Positions 9,208 through 17,053 of a DNA stretch of 64,000 nucleotides are shown here, piece after piece (position 1 is the first letter of the stretch; each line of letters begins with the position of its first letter). The translations under genes were made by a program, and so were the position numbers. A model generated the notes under the pieces. The model was not told where the DNA came from and ran no database searches. It saw nothing but the letters and a program-made list of their open reading frames with translations. The stretch spans positions 62,001 to 126,000 of the forward strand of contig NZ_JBIGHY010000006.1 in the NCBI RefSeq assembly GCF_043555865.1, read 5' to 3'. This stretch comes from Pelomonas dachongensis. GTDB lineage: Bacteria; Pseudomonadota; Gammaproteobacteria; Burkholderiales; Burkholderiaceae_C.

Positions 9208-9920
9208 CTCGTTGTTATGGCTTTGTGGGGAGGCCCAGCGGGGACTTCGCCCGCGCGGGCGAGTCACTTTCTCGTGCGCACAACAAAGTAACCAAAGAAG
9301 GCGCCCCGGCCGCACCGCCCCTCGCGTTGCTCGGGGTTCCCTGCGCGCCTTGCTAGCAAGCGGCAATTCCTTCGGCAGGCGTCGCACAGCACGCAGGTCG
9401 TGTGCTCGGTCCTGCCTCAGTACATCAGGTCTTGAGGGCCCGCGCGGAACTCGCGCCGCTACGTTCTGCTCGAACCACCGTGCGGAGTCAGTTCTTGAAG
9501 TGCGCTGCGCAAACGCACTCAAGACCTTGCGTTCCTCGGCGTTGCTAAAGGGGGGAAGAAAACTACCAACCACCAGTCGGCGTGCGCGAGTGACCTCGAG
9601 ATTCCGACCCGAGGCAGCTGGCTTTTCCGGCTGTTCCGGCTGTTCCATCACCCCCCTTTGGAGGAGCCGAGAACCGCAGGAGCCCCGGGCTCGCGCGAAG
9701 CGCGCATCAAGGACTGACTTCGCGCCGCCTGTTTGAGCGGAGCGTAGCGAAGCGAGTTCGGCGCGGCCCTGCGTTCCGAGCATCGCAGGGGACCCCGCAG
9801 CGCAGCGAAGCGGCGACGGAGCAGGCGCGACTTTTTGCTTTCTTCTTGGTCGCTGAAAAAGAAGGTCGCCCGCTGGGGCGAACTCCCGGCTGGGCATTTC
9901 CACAAAGCAACTGCAACGAG
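9208..9920. repeat. 713-bp non-coding element with long terminal inverted repeats
   Basis: This whole gap looks non-coding. Its ends are imperfect inverted copies about 85-95 bases long: CTCGTTG, five bases, GCTTTGTGG, then a TTCGCCC-(C/A)GCGGGCGA block and an A/T-rich AAGAAAG-type block, seen at 9208-9302 and, reversed, at about 9826-9920. The repeat stops exactly at the stop codon of the small ORF (9921) and eight bases before the GH2 start, overlapping the GH2 ribosome-binding region. Inside are further C-run/G-run motifs (9550, 9650) and simple GAAGCG repeats. Open frames across it (for example 9196-9924 minus) are low-complexity and look like no protein I know. No transposase is present, so it is either a non-autonomous (MITE-like) element or a Burkholderiales intergenic repeat. 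Confidence 0.7.
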
Positions 9921-10202
9921 TCACAACACCGAAACCTCGACAGCATGCCGATGGTCATGCGCCTCACCCAGCAGCGTCTCCACCTTCACGCGCTGCACGC
10001 TCACGCTGCGGATTGGCAGTGACGCCCCGATCCGCAGCCGGCTCACGTGCTTCGCTTCCAGCACCTCGATGTCCGACACGAACAACCCCTCGACGGGCGT
10101 CAACCGCTTCTACAGCGACTGCGTCAACAAGGGCGTCCGCATCGTGGCGCAGCAGGCCAGGCCCGCCGTTGCGGCCAGCGCGGCGCAGCGGGTCAACGTC
10201 AC
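9921..10202 (-). pseudogene. Small exported-protein-like ORF split by an in-frame TAG
   Basis: A GTG at 10202 overlaps the stop of the upstream lyase gene by four bases (GTGA), the coupling seen throughout this run. The frame codes for a hydrophobic leader (TLTRCAALAATAGLACCAT) and hits TAG at 10112-10110 after 30 codons. The same frame then stays open for about 62 codons (KRLTPVEGLFVSDIEV ... EAHDHRHAVEVSVL) to TGA at 9921. I do not recognise the family. The simplest reading is a small exported or lipid-anchored protein of about 93 residues disabled by one nonsense change; alternatively the first part is a spurious leader and a shorter protein starts at TTG 10103 or a later GTG. It directly abuts the 713-bp repeat. 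Confidence 0.45.
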
Positions 10203-12952
10203 GACACCAGTCCGGCCGCTTTGGCGGCTTCGTCCAGCGAGTCGCCCACCAGCGCCAGGTTCTGGATGGCCGCCAGCCCCCACTGCGCCGAGCCGTTGGT
10301 GCTGATGCCCGGCTGCTCGTCCAGCGGCCGCAGCACATCCACCCCGCCGATACGCCGCGTGCGGCCGTCGCCCTTGAGCGCGTTCGACGAGAAGAACTCC
10401 CGCCAGGCGCGAAGCGCCAGCGCGCGGTCCTTCTCGTGGAATGCGGCATAGGCCGTCATGCGCGAGCCGGTGTCGGCCAGGTTGAGCTTGCCGGGGTCCT
10501 TGCCCAGCAGCGCGGTCAGCTCTGCCCGGGGCGCGTTGTAGTAGCGGCAGTACTCCAGCCAGGCCTTGCGGTAGGCGGGGACGTCCACCAGCGTCAGCAA
10601 CTCTGAACTCATCTCGATGACGCCGAACACGCCGTTCAGGTGGGAGATGGAGACATGGTCCCCGGGCCCCTCGAACTTGCCGGTCTTGGCGTCGTAGGGC
10701 GCGCCGCCGGCGAACCAGCGGCGCTTCAGGTCGCCGATGCTCTGCATGCCGTTCACGAGCTTGTCGCGCCAGCGCTTGTCGCCGGTGCGCTCCCACTCGG
10801 TCAGCCAGGCGGCGATCCACGAGCCCCACGTGGTGCCGAAGGATGCGTTGGGCAGGCCCGGTGCCGAGGCGCGCGCGGGGTCCTTGGGCAACTTGCGCGA
10901 GATGTCGACCTTGTCGATGTCGGCGTCGGACTCCAGCAGTTCGCGGATCAGGTCGCCGCAGCGCTCGTCGGCGGTCAAGTAGAAGTAGATGCGGCGGTAG
11001 GCGGCGTTGGAGACGCGCGGCTGCTTGGACGAGTCTGACCAGTGCTGCACACCGTGACGCGTGCCGAAGCCCTTGAAGCGGCCCAGGTGATACACGTCCA
11101 CCTCGCCGGTGTGGCGGGTCATCGCCTCGGCCATCTTGAACACGTCGGCGCGGCCGGTGCGCAGGTAGCTGGTCCAGAGCCACAGGTCGGTCGACAACTC
11201 CGAGTTGTCCCAGGCGTAGCCGCCGATGTCGTAGCGCCACATGTGCCGGTCGGCGTCGTAGGCGTGCATGACATCGCCGTAGTTCCAGAAGCCATACCAG
11301 CGGTGTTGTTCGATCTCCTTCAGGTACTGGTCCAGCTGAACCGACATGCGGTCTTCGATGAGCTTGCGCGCGGGCGTGCTGCGGTCGGCCGGATCCCAGT
11401 CGCCGAACACGGCGGCGGCGTGCAGCCGCTGCGGCGACAGCACCAGGCGCGCCGGGTTGGCGACCTGCTCGGCCATGTCGGAGAAGGCCTGGTGCGACGG
11501 CGTCGCGGGCAGGGCCCACAGCACCAGCTCGCTGGTGCGGGCGACGCCGTGCGCGTCGTCCCAGCCGGCTTCGTAGTCCTCGTAGGTGATGTTGAGGCCT
11601 TCGATCTGCTCCTGGAACGTGTCCATCTCACCCGCCGAGCGGTAGGAGCGCATGTCCATCGCCGGGGCAGACGGCGACCACAGCCACGCGGTTACCTCCG
11701 CGGTGGCCGTGGCGGCGCCGCGCACATCCAGCCGCACGGGGGCGCGCTGCCAGAAGTCCTTGAAGCCCAGCGCGACGCCGCCGGACGCGCCGCCGGCGTA
11801 GACCAGCCCCTTGGTCCGGTGGCCGGCGTTGGCGTCGATCCACGCGTGGCCGGCGGCCGTGCGCTTGCGCACGCTGAAGCCGTCCGCATGGGCCTGCGAC
11901 AGCGAGAAGTCATTCCACTCGGGGATCCACTTCAACCCATCCTGCACGGTCTTCGCCATGCCCGACAGCGGCGGCAGCGCGCGGCCGGCGACCTGCGCGT
12001 CCTTGAAGGCCTGGCCAGGGTCGCGGCGCAGGCCTGTGATGGGACGCACAGCCTCGCCCCACACACCGATGTCCTCGCCCGAGAAGCGGACGTGACGGTC
12101 GTGAGAGGCGTCGGTCATCGGCACCTGCGCCGTCACGCCCAGACCGGCGATGTAGTCCTGGGCGGGCACGCCGTCGAAGATGAATGTGTGCACGATGCGC
12201 ACGCTGTCGGACCCCGCGTGGAAGTACAGCCGCACGGAAAAGGGCAGCCAGTCGCGGCCCTTTGCCTGACTGCTGGCGGTGTGCATGCCGTCCAGCTTGA
12301 CGACCGCGCGCACCGGTCCGCGTTGCTCGACGGTGACGGCCGTGACCTTGCTGGTGAAGGCCTGGCGCGCGACGCCGCCTTCACCTTCCAGCTCGGCGCC
12401 GTCCTGCCGCAGCGCGACGAGCTTGACGGCCTTCAGCGTGACGCGGCCGGCGCGTGTGGCCTCGGCGATCAGGTGCTCGCCGCGTGTTGGGATGGTCCAG
12501 CTCAGGTCGCCCGCGCTGACGACGATCTGCGCATCGCTCTGCTTCACGCTGAGGTTGCCGGCGAGTGACGCGCCGGGCTCCAGCTTCAGGCCCGCCGCTG
12601 GCGCGCCGCCGCCGACGGCGTGGGCCGTCCACTTCAGCGAACCGTCGGGCCAGTAGGCCAGCGGCCATGACTGCACCGGCAGGTTGGCGCCGGCTACGCG
12701 GAACTGCAGCGCCTGCCCTGCCGCGGGCTTGCGCACCTGGCCGCGTGGCCAAGGCACGCCGAGGGTCGTGCCCTCGAAGCGCGCGGGCGGCTGGCCGTCC
12801 AGCCACTGCAGCGCGGTTTCAGTCACCGGCTTGGCAGGTTGGCCGGGCAGGTTGGCCGTGGCCGCGTGGCCCAGCGGCGGCAAGGTGGAGGCGAGCGAGG
12901 CCGCCGCCGTGGTCTGCAGGAAGCCGCGGCGGGAGGGGGTCATCGAGGACAT
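10199..12952 (-). CDS. YetA/PcRGLX-like (PL26-type) rhamnogalacturonan lyase candidate, Tat-exported
   Basis: A 917-residue protein with a clear twin-arginine signal (SRRGFLQTTAAASLA, cleavage near GHAA). The start at 12952 has GGAG six bases upstream; a second Met three codons later lacks one. The N-terminal half looks like the beta-rich barrel of the PcRGLX/YetA group (TTLGVPWPRGQV, YWPDGSLKWTAHAV), followed by an alpha/alpha-barrel-like C-terminal half rich in Trp and Tyr (WYGFWNYGDVMHAYD, GGYAWDNSELSTDLWLWTSY). Known members include exo-acting rhamnogalacturonan lyases of PL26, which would release disaccharides from the RG-I backbone; this fits the rhamnose genes on either side. I rely on general resemblance, so the PL26 assignment should be treated as a candidate. 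It follows GH51 after 76 bases. Confidence 0.65.
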   Translation of the reverse strand: MSSMTPSRRGFLQTTAAASLASTLPPLGHAATANLPGQPAKPVTETALQWLDGQPPARFEGTTLGVPWPRGQVRKPAAGQALQFRVAGANLPVQSWPLAYWPDGSLKWTAHAVGGGAPAAGLKLEPGASLAGNLSVKQSDAQIVVSAGDLSWTIPTRGEHLIAEATRAGRVTLKAVKLVALRQDGAELEGEGGVARQAFTSKVTAVTVEQRGPVRAVVKLDGMHTASSQAKGRDWLPFSVRLYFHAGSDSVRIVHTFIFDGVPAQDYIAGLGVTAQVPMTDASHDRHVRFSGEDIGVWGEAVRPITGLRRDPGQAFKDAQVAGRALPPLSGMAKTVQDGLKWIPEWNDFSLSQAHADGFSVRKRTAAGHAWIDANAGHRTKGLVYAGGASGGVALGFKDFWQRAPVRLDVRGAATATAEVTAWLWSPSAPAMDMRSYRSAGEMDTFQEQIEGLNITYEDYEAGWDDAHGVARTSELVLWALPATPSHQAFSDMAEQVANPARLVLSPQRLHAAAVFGDWDPADRSTPARKLIEDRMSVQLDQYLKEIEQHRWYGFWNYGDVMHAYDADRHMWRYDIGGYAWDNSELSTDLWLWTSYLRTGRADVFKMAEAMTRHTGEVDVYHLGRFKGFGTRHGVQHWSDSSKQPRVSNAAYRRIYFYLTADERCGDLIRELLESDADIDKVDISRKLPKDPARASAPGLPNASFGTTWGSWIAAWLTEWERTGDKRWRDKLVNGMQSIGDLKRRWFAGGAPYDAKTGKFEGPGDHVSISHLNGVFGVIEMSSELLTLVDVPAYRKAWLEYCRYYNAPRAELTALLGKDPGKLNLADTGSRMTAYAAFHEKDRALALRAWREFFSSNALKGDGRTRRIGGVDVLRPLDEQPGISTNGSAQWGLAAIQNLALVGDSLDEAAKAAGLVS

Positions 12953-13028
12953 GGGAACTCCGAAGGAGAGGCGGCTCGGGGAGCCAAAGTGCGGTCGGGC
13001 AAGGCCTTCACGAAGGCCAGCATGTGCC

Positions 13029-14618
13029 TCAGGGCTGGACTTCCAGCACCAGAACGGACTTGGCCGGCACATTCAGCGCCAGCACGCCGTTCTTCGCGTC
13101 AGTCTTGAAAGGCTGGGGCTTCACGCGGTCAGGGGCGTCGTACCAGTTCTGGGCGTCCATGGACGCAGCGGTCAACAACTGGCCGGTCACGGCGCGCACG
13201 GCCTTGCCGCCGACGGCGAGCTGCACCGCCAGGTCTTGCCTGGGGTGGGTGTTGGTCAGGCTCAGGATGAGCTTGCCGTCCGTCGACTGGGCGGCGCTGG
13301 CGCTCAAGGCCGGGATGGCGTAGTTGCTGCTTGCATTGACGGGCACGACGACTGGCGCCTTGGGTCCGAGCGTGTACGTCGGCACGCCGCTCAGCTGCAC
13401 CGGCAGCGAGGTCGCGTCCATGAAGGGCAGGTGCATCGCGAACGCGTGGTACGTCGGCGTCAGCACCATGCGCTCCTTGTCGGTCAGCACCACGGCCTGC
13501 AGCACGTTGACCATCTGTGCGAGGTTGGCCATCTTCACGCGGTCGGCGTGGCGGTGGAAGACGTGGAAGTGCAGCGCGGCCAGCACGGCGTCGCGCAGCG
13601 TGTTGCGCTGGACGAGGAAGCCGGGGTCGGTGCCCGGCTCGGGGTCGTACCAACTGCCCCACTCGTCGAAGTAGATGGCGAACTTCTTGGCCGGATCGTT
13701 GCGGTCCAGGATCTCGCGGTGCTTGGCGAGGTAGCCGTCGATGGTCTGCGGCACGGCCAGCGTGGAGATCCATTCGGCCTCGGGAAAGCCCACGGCCGCG
13801 CCCTTCTTCTTCCAGTCGCGCGTGGGCAGCGAGTACTGGTGGTGGGTGATGGCGCTCATCTGCTTGACCTCGGCGCTGAGCGTCTGGGTCCAGTGCAGCT
13901 CCAGCTCCTGGCCGCCGCTGGCGATCAGCTTGGGTCGGTTGCCGCGAGGTGCCTTGGCGAAGGTGGCCCATTGCTTGTACTGGTCCACGTAGTAGGCCGG
14001 CTTCATGTTGCCGCCGCAGCCCCAGCTCTCGTTTCCGATGCCCCAGTAGTGCACCTTCCAGGGCTTGTCGCGTCCGTTGGCACGGCGCTCGCGCGCCAGC
14101 GCGGTGTCGCCTTCAGCGGTCAGGTACTCCAGCCACTGGGCCATTTCCTGCACGGTGCCGGAGCCGAGGTTGGCGTTGATGTAGACCTCGGTGCCGAGCT
14201 GGTCAGCCAGGTCCATGAACTCGTGCGTGCCAACGGTGTTGGGCTCGATGACGCCGCCCCAGCTGGTGTTGACGCGCGGCGGACGTTGCGCCTGCGGGCC
14301 GATGCCGTCGCGCCAGTGGTACTCGTCGGCGAAGCAGCCGCCGGGCCAGCGCAGCACGGGCACCTTGATGGCCTTCAGTGCGTTGACGACATCGCTGCGC
14401 CAGCCGCGCACGTTGGGGATCTTGCTGTCCGTGCCGACCCACAGGCCTTCGTAGATGCCGGCGCCCAGGTGCTCGGCGAACTGGCCGTAGATCTGGCGCG
14501 CAATGACCGGGCCGGGCTTGTCGGCCTGGATGTCGATCTTGACCGGCTCCGCCGCCGGCACAGCGAACGACGTCAAGGAACTGAGGGCGAGGCTGAGGGC
14601 GGGGAGCAGGTTTTTCAT
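13029..14618 (-). CDS. abfA: GH51 alpha-L-arabinofuranosidase, exported
   Basis: A 529-residue retaining arabinofuranosidase. The start at 14618 gives an ATGA overlap with the DUF6250 gene; a Met two codons earlier (14624) is also possible. A signal peptide ends near FAVPAAEP. The catalytic acid/base is Glu197 in YWGIGNESWG and the nucleophile Glu319 in YFDEWGSWY, both in textbook GH51 context. The TIM barrel spans roughly 25-400 and the C-terminal beta-sandwich the rest (LSLTNTHPRQDLAV). It removes terminal arabinofuranose from arabinan and arabinogalactan side chains of RG-I, acting with the GH43 enzyme. Most GH51 enzymes are cytoplasmic; an exported form is less usual and suggests periplasmic side-chain removal here. 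Confidence 0.9.
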   Translation of the reverse strand: MKNLLPALSLALSSLTSFAVPAAEPVKIDIQADKPGPVIARQIYGQFAEHLGAGIYEGLWVGTDSKIPNVRGWRSDVVNALKAIKVPVLRWPGGCFADEYHWRDGIGPQAQRPPRVNTSWGGVIEPNTVGTHEFMDLADQLGTEVYINANLGSGTVQEMAQWLEYLTAEGDTALARERRANGRDKPWKVHYWGIGNESWGCGGNMKPAYYVDQYKQWATFAKAPRGNRPKLIASGGQELELHWTQTLSAEVKQMSAITHHQYSLPTRDWKKKGAAVGFPEAEWISTLAVPQTIDGYLAKHREILDRNDPAKKFAIYFDEWGSWYDPEPGTDPGFLVQRNTLRDAVLAALHFHVFHRHADRVKMANLAQMVNVLQAVVLTDKERMVLTPTYHAFAMHLPFMDATSLPVQLSGVPTYTLGPKAPVVVPVNASSNYAIPALSASAAQSTDGKLILSLTNTHPRQDLAVQLAVGGKAVRAVTGQLLTAASMDAQNWYDAPDRVKPQPFKTDAKNGVLALNVPAKSVLVLEVQP

Positions 14619-15370
14619 CGGCATTGGAGGATCTGGAAATCTCTGATCTGCAACCGGCTGGCTGTTGTCCTCAGCGCGAAGTAGCCGTGCAGCCGCGCAT
14701 TGGCGTCCGCCCGTGTAAAGAGTTCGTTGCTGTCGGCGCGCCAGCGCAGGTGAACAGCGTTGTCAGGCGTGGGGTGGCGCGAAACAATCTCGACGCTGAG
14801 CGGTTTGCCCAGGTGCAGACGGGTTTGCAGCGTCATCGGCTGCTCGTTCGGTTCGGCGATGGCGCCGTCGGCAAAGCCGGCCAGCAGCCGCTTCTGGCTG
14901 CCCGTGTAATGTCGCAGCCGCGTCGTCATGTTGGCATTGGCGCCAAAGCCGACGTAGTAGGTCGGCAGCGTGTCGTAGCCAGCGAACTTGCCGGTGCGGG
15001 GATACGGTTCGCTGCCGTCAGCCTCCAACGCATTCCAGAACATGTTCAGGTCCGAGATGCGGCCGGCGTGTTCTCCGGCACTGGCCGGCGCGGGCAGCGC
15101 CACGGCAGTGAAGCGGATAGCGTAGTCGCCGCCCAGCGGCTCGCGCCACCACAGGCTCAGGCCGGCCGGCGTGGCGATGTCCAGCACGCCGTTCTCAGCC
15201 GTGACGACGGCGCGCGCGTCCTCGGCTTCGAGGCGCCAGTGCTTGAGGCCGGCGCGGAAGTCGTCAGTGGCGATCTGATCCAGCTTTTTTGGCGCCTCGC
15301 ACCAAGCCGCTGCAACGAGCGGCGCAGCGAGGATCAGCCCGCAAAGTGGAAGACGGAGGGCAGGTCCCAT
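14615..15370 (-). CDS. DUF6250-type protein with signal peptide, pectin locus
   Basis: A 251-residue protein. The start at 15370 gives a hydrophobic signal (LPLCGLILAAPLVAAAWC) and means the first 37 bases overlap rhaM. The mature part is a single beta-sandwich-like domain with the conserved stretches SDLNMFWNAL, KFAGYDTLPTYYVGFG and ANMTTRLRHY, ending in LQIRDFQIL. This matches the pattern I recall for DUF6250 proteins that travel with polysaccharide lyases and glycosidases. A Cys near the end of the signal region (AAWC) could be a lipidation site but the lipobox is poor. It may bind or cut an RG-I fragment; no catalytic residues can be named. It overlaps GH51 by four bases. Confidence 0.7.
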   Translation of the reverse strand: MGPALRLPLCGLILAAPLVAAAWCEAPKKLDQIATDDFRAGLKHWRLEAEDARAVVTAENGVLDIATPAGLSLWWREPLGGDYAIRFTAVALPAPASAGEHAGRISDLNMFWNALEADGSEPYPRTGKFAGYDTLPTYYVGFGANANMTTRLRHYTGSQKRLLAGFADGAIAEPNEQPMTLQTRLHLGKPLSVEIVSRHPTPDNAVHLRWRADSNELFTRADANARLHGYFALRTTASRLQIRDFQILQCR

Positions 15371-15657
15371 TGGCGCGGCTTGTTGTCGGGTTCCACTTCC
15401 ATCAGCGGGGCCATGTAGTCCCACCAGCGGCGCATGACGGGCAGCGTTGGCAGCTCGGCGATGGGCATGCCCGGCTTGAGCTTCAGCACCGCGAACAGGC
15501 TCAGCGTGCTCTCGTCCAGAAAGATCGAATAGTCGTGGATGCCAGCGCCGCGCAGCGCCTCGGCCAGGTCGGGCCACAGCTCGTCGTGGCGCTTCTTGTA
15601 CTCGGCGACCACGCCGGGTTTGAGCTGCATCTTGAAGGCGCGAATCTCGTCGCTCAT
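15334..15657 (-). CDS. rhaM: L-rhamnose mutarotase
   Basis: A 107-residue ferredoxin-like-fold protein, close to the 104 residues of Escherichia coli RhaM. It interconverts alpha and beta anomers of L-rhamnose so that the isomerase can use both. The conserved segment YKKRHDELWPDL includes the His (24) matching the catalytic His of RhaM, and WWDYMAPLME and DNKPRQWDLPSVFH match the C-terminal family signature. The start has AGGAGA nine bases upstream; an in-frame upstream extension is not supported. It lies 13 bases after GH28 and overlaps the DUF6250 gene. Cytoplasmic. Confidence 0.95.
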   Translation of the reverse strand: MSDEIRAFKMQLKPGVVAEYKKRHDELWPDLAEALRGAGIHDYSIFLDESTLSLFAVLKLKPGMPIAELPTLPVMRRWWDYMAPLMEVEPDNKPRQWDLPSVFHFAG

Positions 15658-15670
15658 GTCTGCTTGTCTC

Positions 15671-17053
15671 CTAGAGAACGTCTTGTTCGGCCATGGGCCG
15701 GTCGGACACATCGCGTCGTTTCAGCGCGGCGTCCACATGCCAATGGGTGGGTGCGAGCCCGTCGAGCTGGCAGCTGGCGCCTGCGCGCAGGGGCTCACCC
15801 AGCTGCAGGCGACAGGCGTCGTCGAAATGCCAGGCCAGCGCGTCCTGCACATGGCCGCCGCGTACGGCCTCAATGTCCAGCGCGCGGAAGTCGAAGCGGC
15901 GCAACGGCACCTCGGCCGTCGCGTCGACCTCGAACGCGGTTTGCGCGCCGCGCGCGACGAGACGCTGGATGCGCACGCCTTCGACGCGCGTGCGGCCTCG
16001 CTCGCGCGGCACGGGCTGCGCCAGGGTCTGCCAGTAGGGCGGGGCGTTGGGCAGTTCCGCCTCGGGGATCCGCGCCTGGCTGTAGGCGGGGTTCCAGTTC
16101 ATCGTCGCGCGCATGGCGACCGGCACGTTGTGCAGGCTCAGGTCGCTGATGGACACGTCCTCGACGAAGCCGCCGCGCGTCGGCGCGCTCTTGAACAGCA
16201 GGCCCACCGGCACGGGCGCGTGCACGGCGATGCGCTGGGCGTTGATGCGCCGCAGGCCCCCCGAGGTCTCGCTGCCGAAGGTCAGGCCGGCCGCGCCCTC
16301 GCGGACGATGCAGTCGCTGATGCTGATGTCCTCGCAGACACGCGCCACGCGCAGGCCGTCAGCGTCGCGGCCGGCCTTCAGGCACAGTGCATCGTCGTTG
16401 ACGGCGATATCGGCGTGGCGGATGGTCACGCGTCGCGACGAGTCGATGTCGATGCCGTCGGTGGACGGGCCGTGCGCGTCCTCGTTGTTGCGGATGGTGA
16501 CGCCGTCGACGGTCACGTCCTCGCTGTAGCAGAGGTGCAGCGTCCAGAAGCCTGAGCGGCGCAGCAGCAGGCCCTCGCCGATGTTCACGCGGGCCGACTC
16601 GAAGACCTGGATCAGGCGGGGCCGCTGGCAGTCGTAGTCCGACGCCCAGCGCAGGCCGCGCGGCTCGTAGGTGGCACGCAGCGCCCAGTAGCTGTCCCAG
16701 AAGACCTTGCCGTCGCCGTCGATGCATCCTTCGCCGACGACGCCCACGTCATGCTCGCCGTAGATGTTGACGAGCGCGGCCGGCCAGCGCATCTCAATGC
16801 CGGCCACGCGGGTGGGCAGCAGCGGGTAGTCGGCCAGGTGGCGCGAGCCCAGTAACGTGGCGCCGCGGTCCAGCCGCAGCGTCATGCCGCTCTTCAGGAA
16901 CAGCGCGCCGGTCAGGTAGACGCCGGGGCCCAGACGCAACTCCGCGCCTTGCAGGGCCGCCGCGTCGATGGCGGCCTGCAGGGCGCGGGTGTTGAGGGTG
17001 CACCCGTCGCCGCGTGCACCGTAGGCCTGCGCTTGCACGCAAGCCCGCGTCAT
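15671..17053 (-). CDS. GH28 family exo-type polygalacturonase / rhamnogalacturonan hydrolase
   Basis: A 460-residue right-handed beta-helix protein without a signal peptide, so probably acting on imported oligosaccharides. GH28 landmarks: STDGIDID (197-204, the NTD-type Asp), NDDALCLKAG (219-228, the catalytic Asp pair) and GSETSGG (260-266), the form found in exo-acting members in place of the GHG of endo-enzymes. The last motif and the cytoplasmic location suggest an exo-hydrolase that removes galacturonate or rhamnose-linked residues from short RG-I fragments. It starts with a one-base stop/start overlap (TGATG) with the rhamnose isomerase gene, and rhaM follows 13 bases later, tying pectin cleavage directly to rhamnose catabolism. 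Confidence 0.87.
   Translation of the reverse strand: MTRACVQAQAYGARGDGCTLNTRALQAAIDAAALQGAELRLGPGVYLTGALFLKSGMTLRLDRGATLLGSRHLADYPLLPTRVAGIEMRWPAALVNIYGEHDVGVVGEGCIDGDGKVFWDSYWALRATYEPRGLRWASDYDCQRPRLIQVFESARVNIGEGLLLRRSGFWTLHLCYSEDVTVDGVTIRNNEDAHGPSTDGIDIDSSRRVTIRHADIAVNDDALCLKAGRDADGLRVARVCEDISISDCIVREGAAGLTFGSETSGGLRRINAQRIAVHAPVPVGLLFKSAPTRGGFVEDVSISDLSLHNVPVAMRATMNWNPAYSQARIPEAELPNAPPYWQTLAQPVPRERGRTRVEGVRIQRLVARGAQTAFEVDATAEVPLRRFDFRALDIEAVRGGHVQDALAWHFDDACRLQLGEPLRAGASCQLDGLAPTHWHVDAALKRRDVSDRPMAEQDVL

Noticed and set aside
6752..9736. Open frame of nearly 1000 codons on the plus strand
   Set aside because: Antisense to the GH2-like gene and running into the repeat element; composition is that of a reverse-strand shadow.
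9196..9924. Open frames of up to 242 codons inside the 713-bp repeat
   Set aside because: Repetitive, Arg/Ser/Ala-rich translations crossing inverted arms; no start with a ribosome-binding site and no family pattern.
751..10112. Idea that TAG is read as an amino acid, since two interrupted genes contain in-frame TAG
   Set aside because: The transporter gene also has a frameshift next to its TAG, and normal genes here end in TAG or TGA as usual; two unrelated nonsense changes are simpler.
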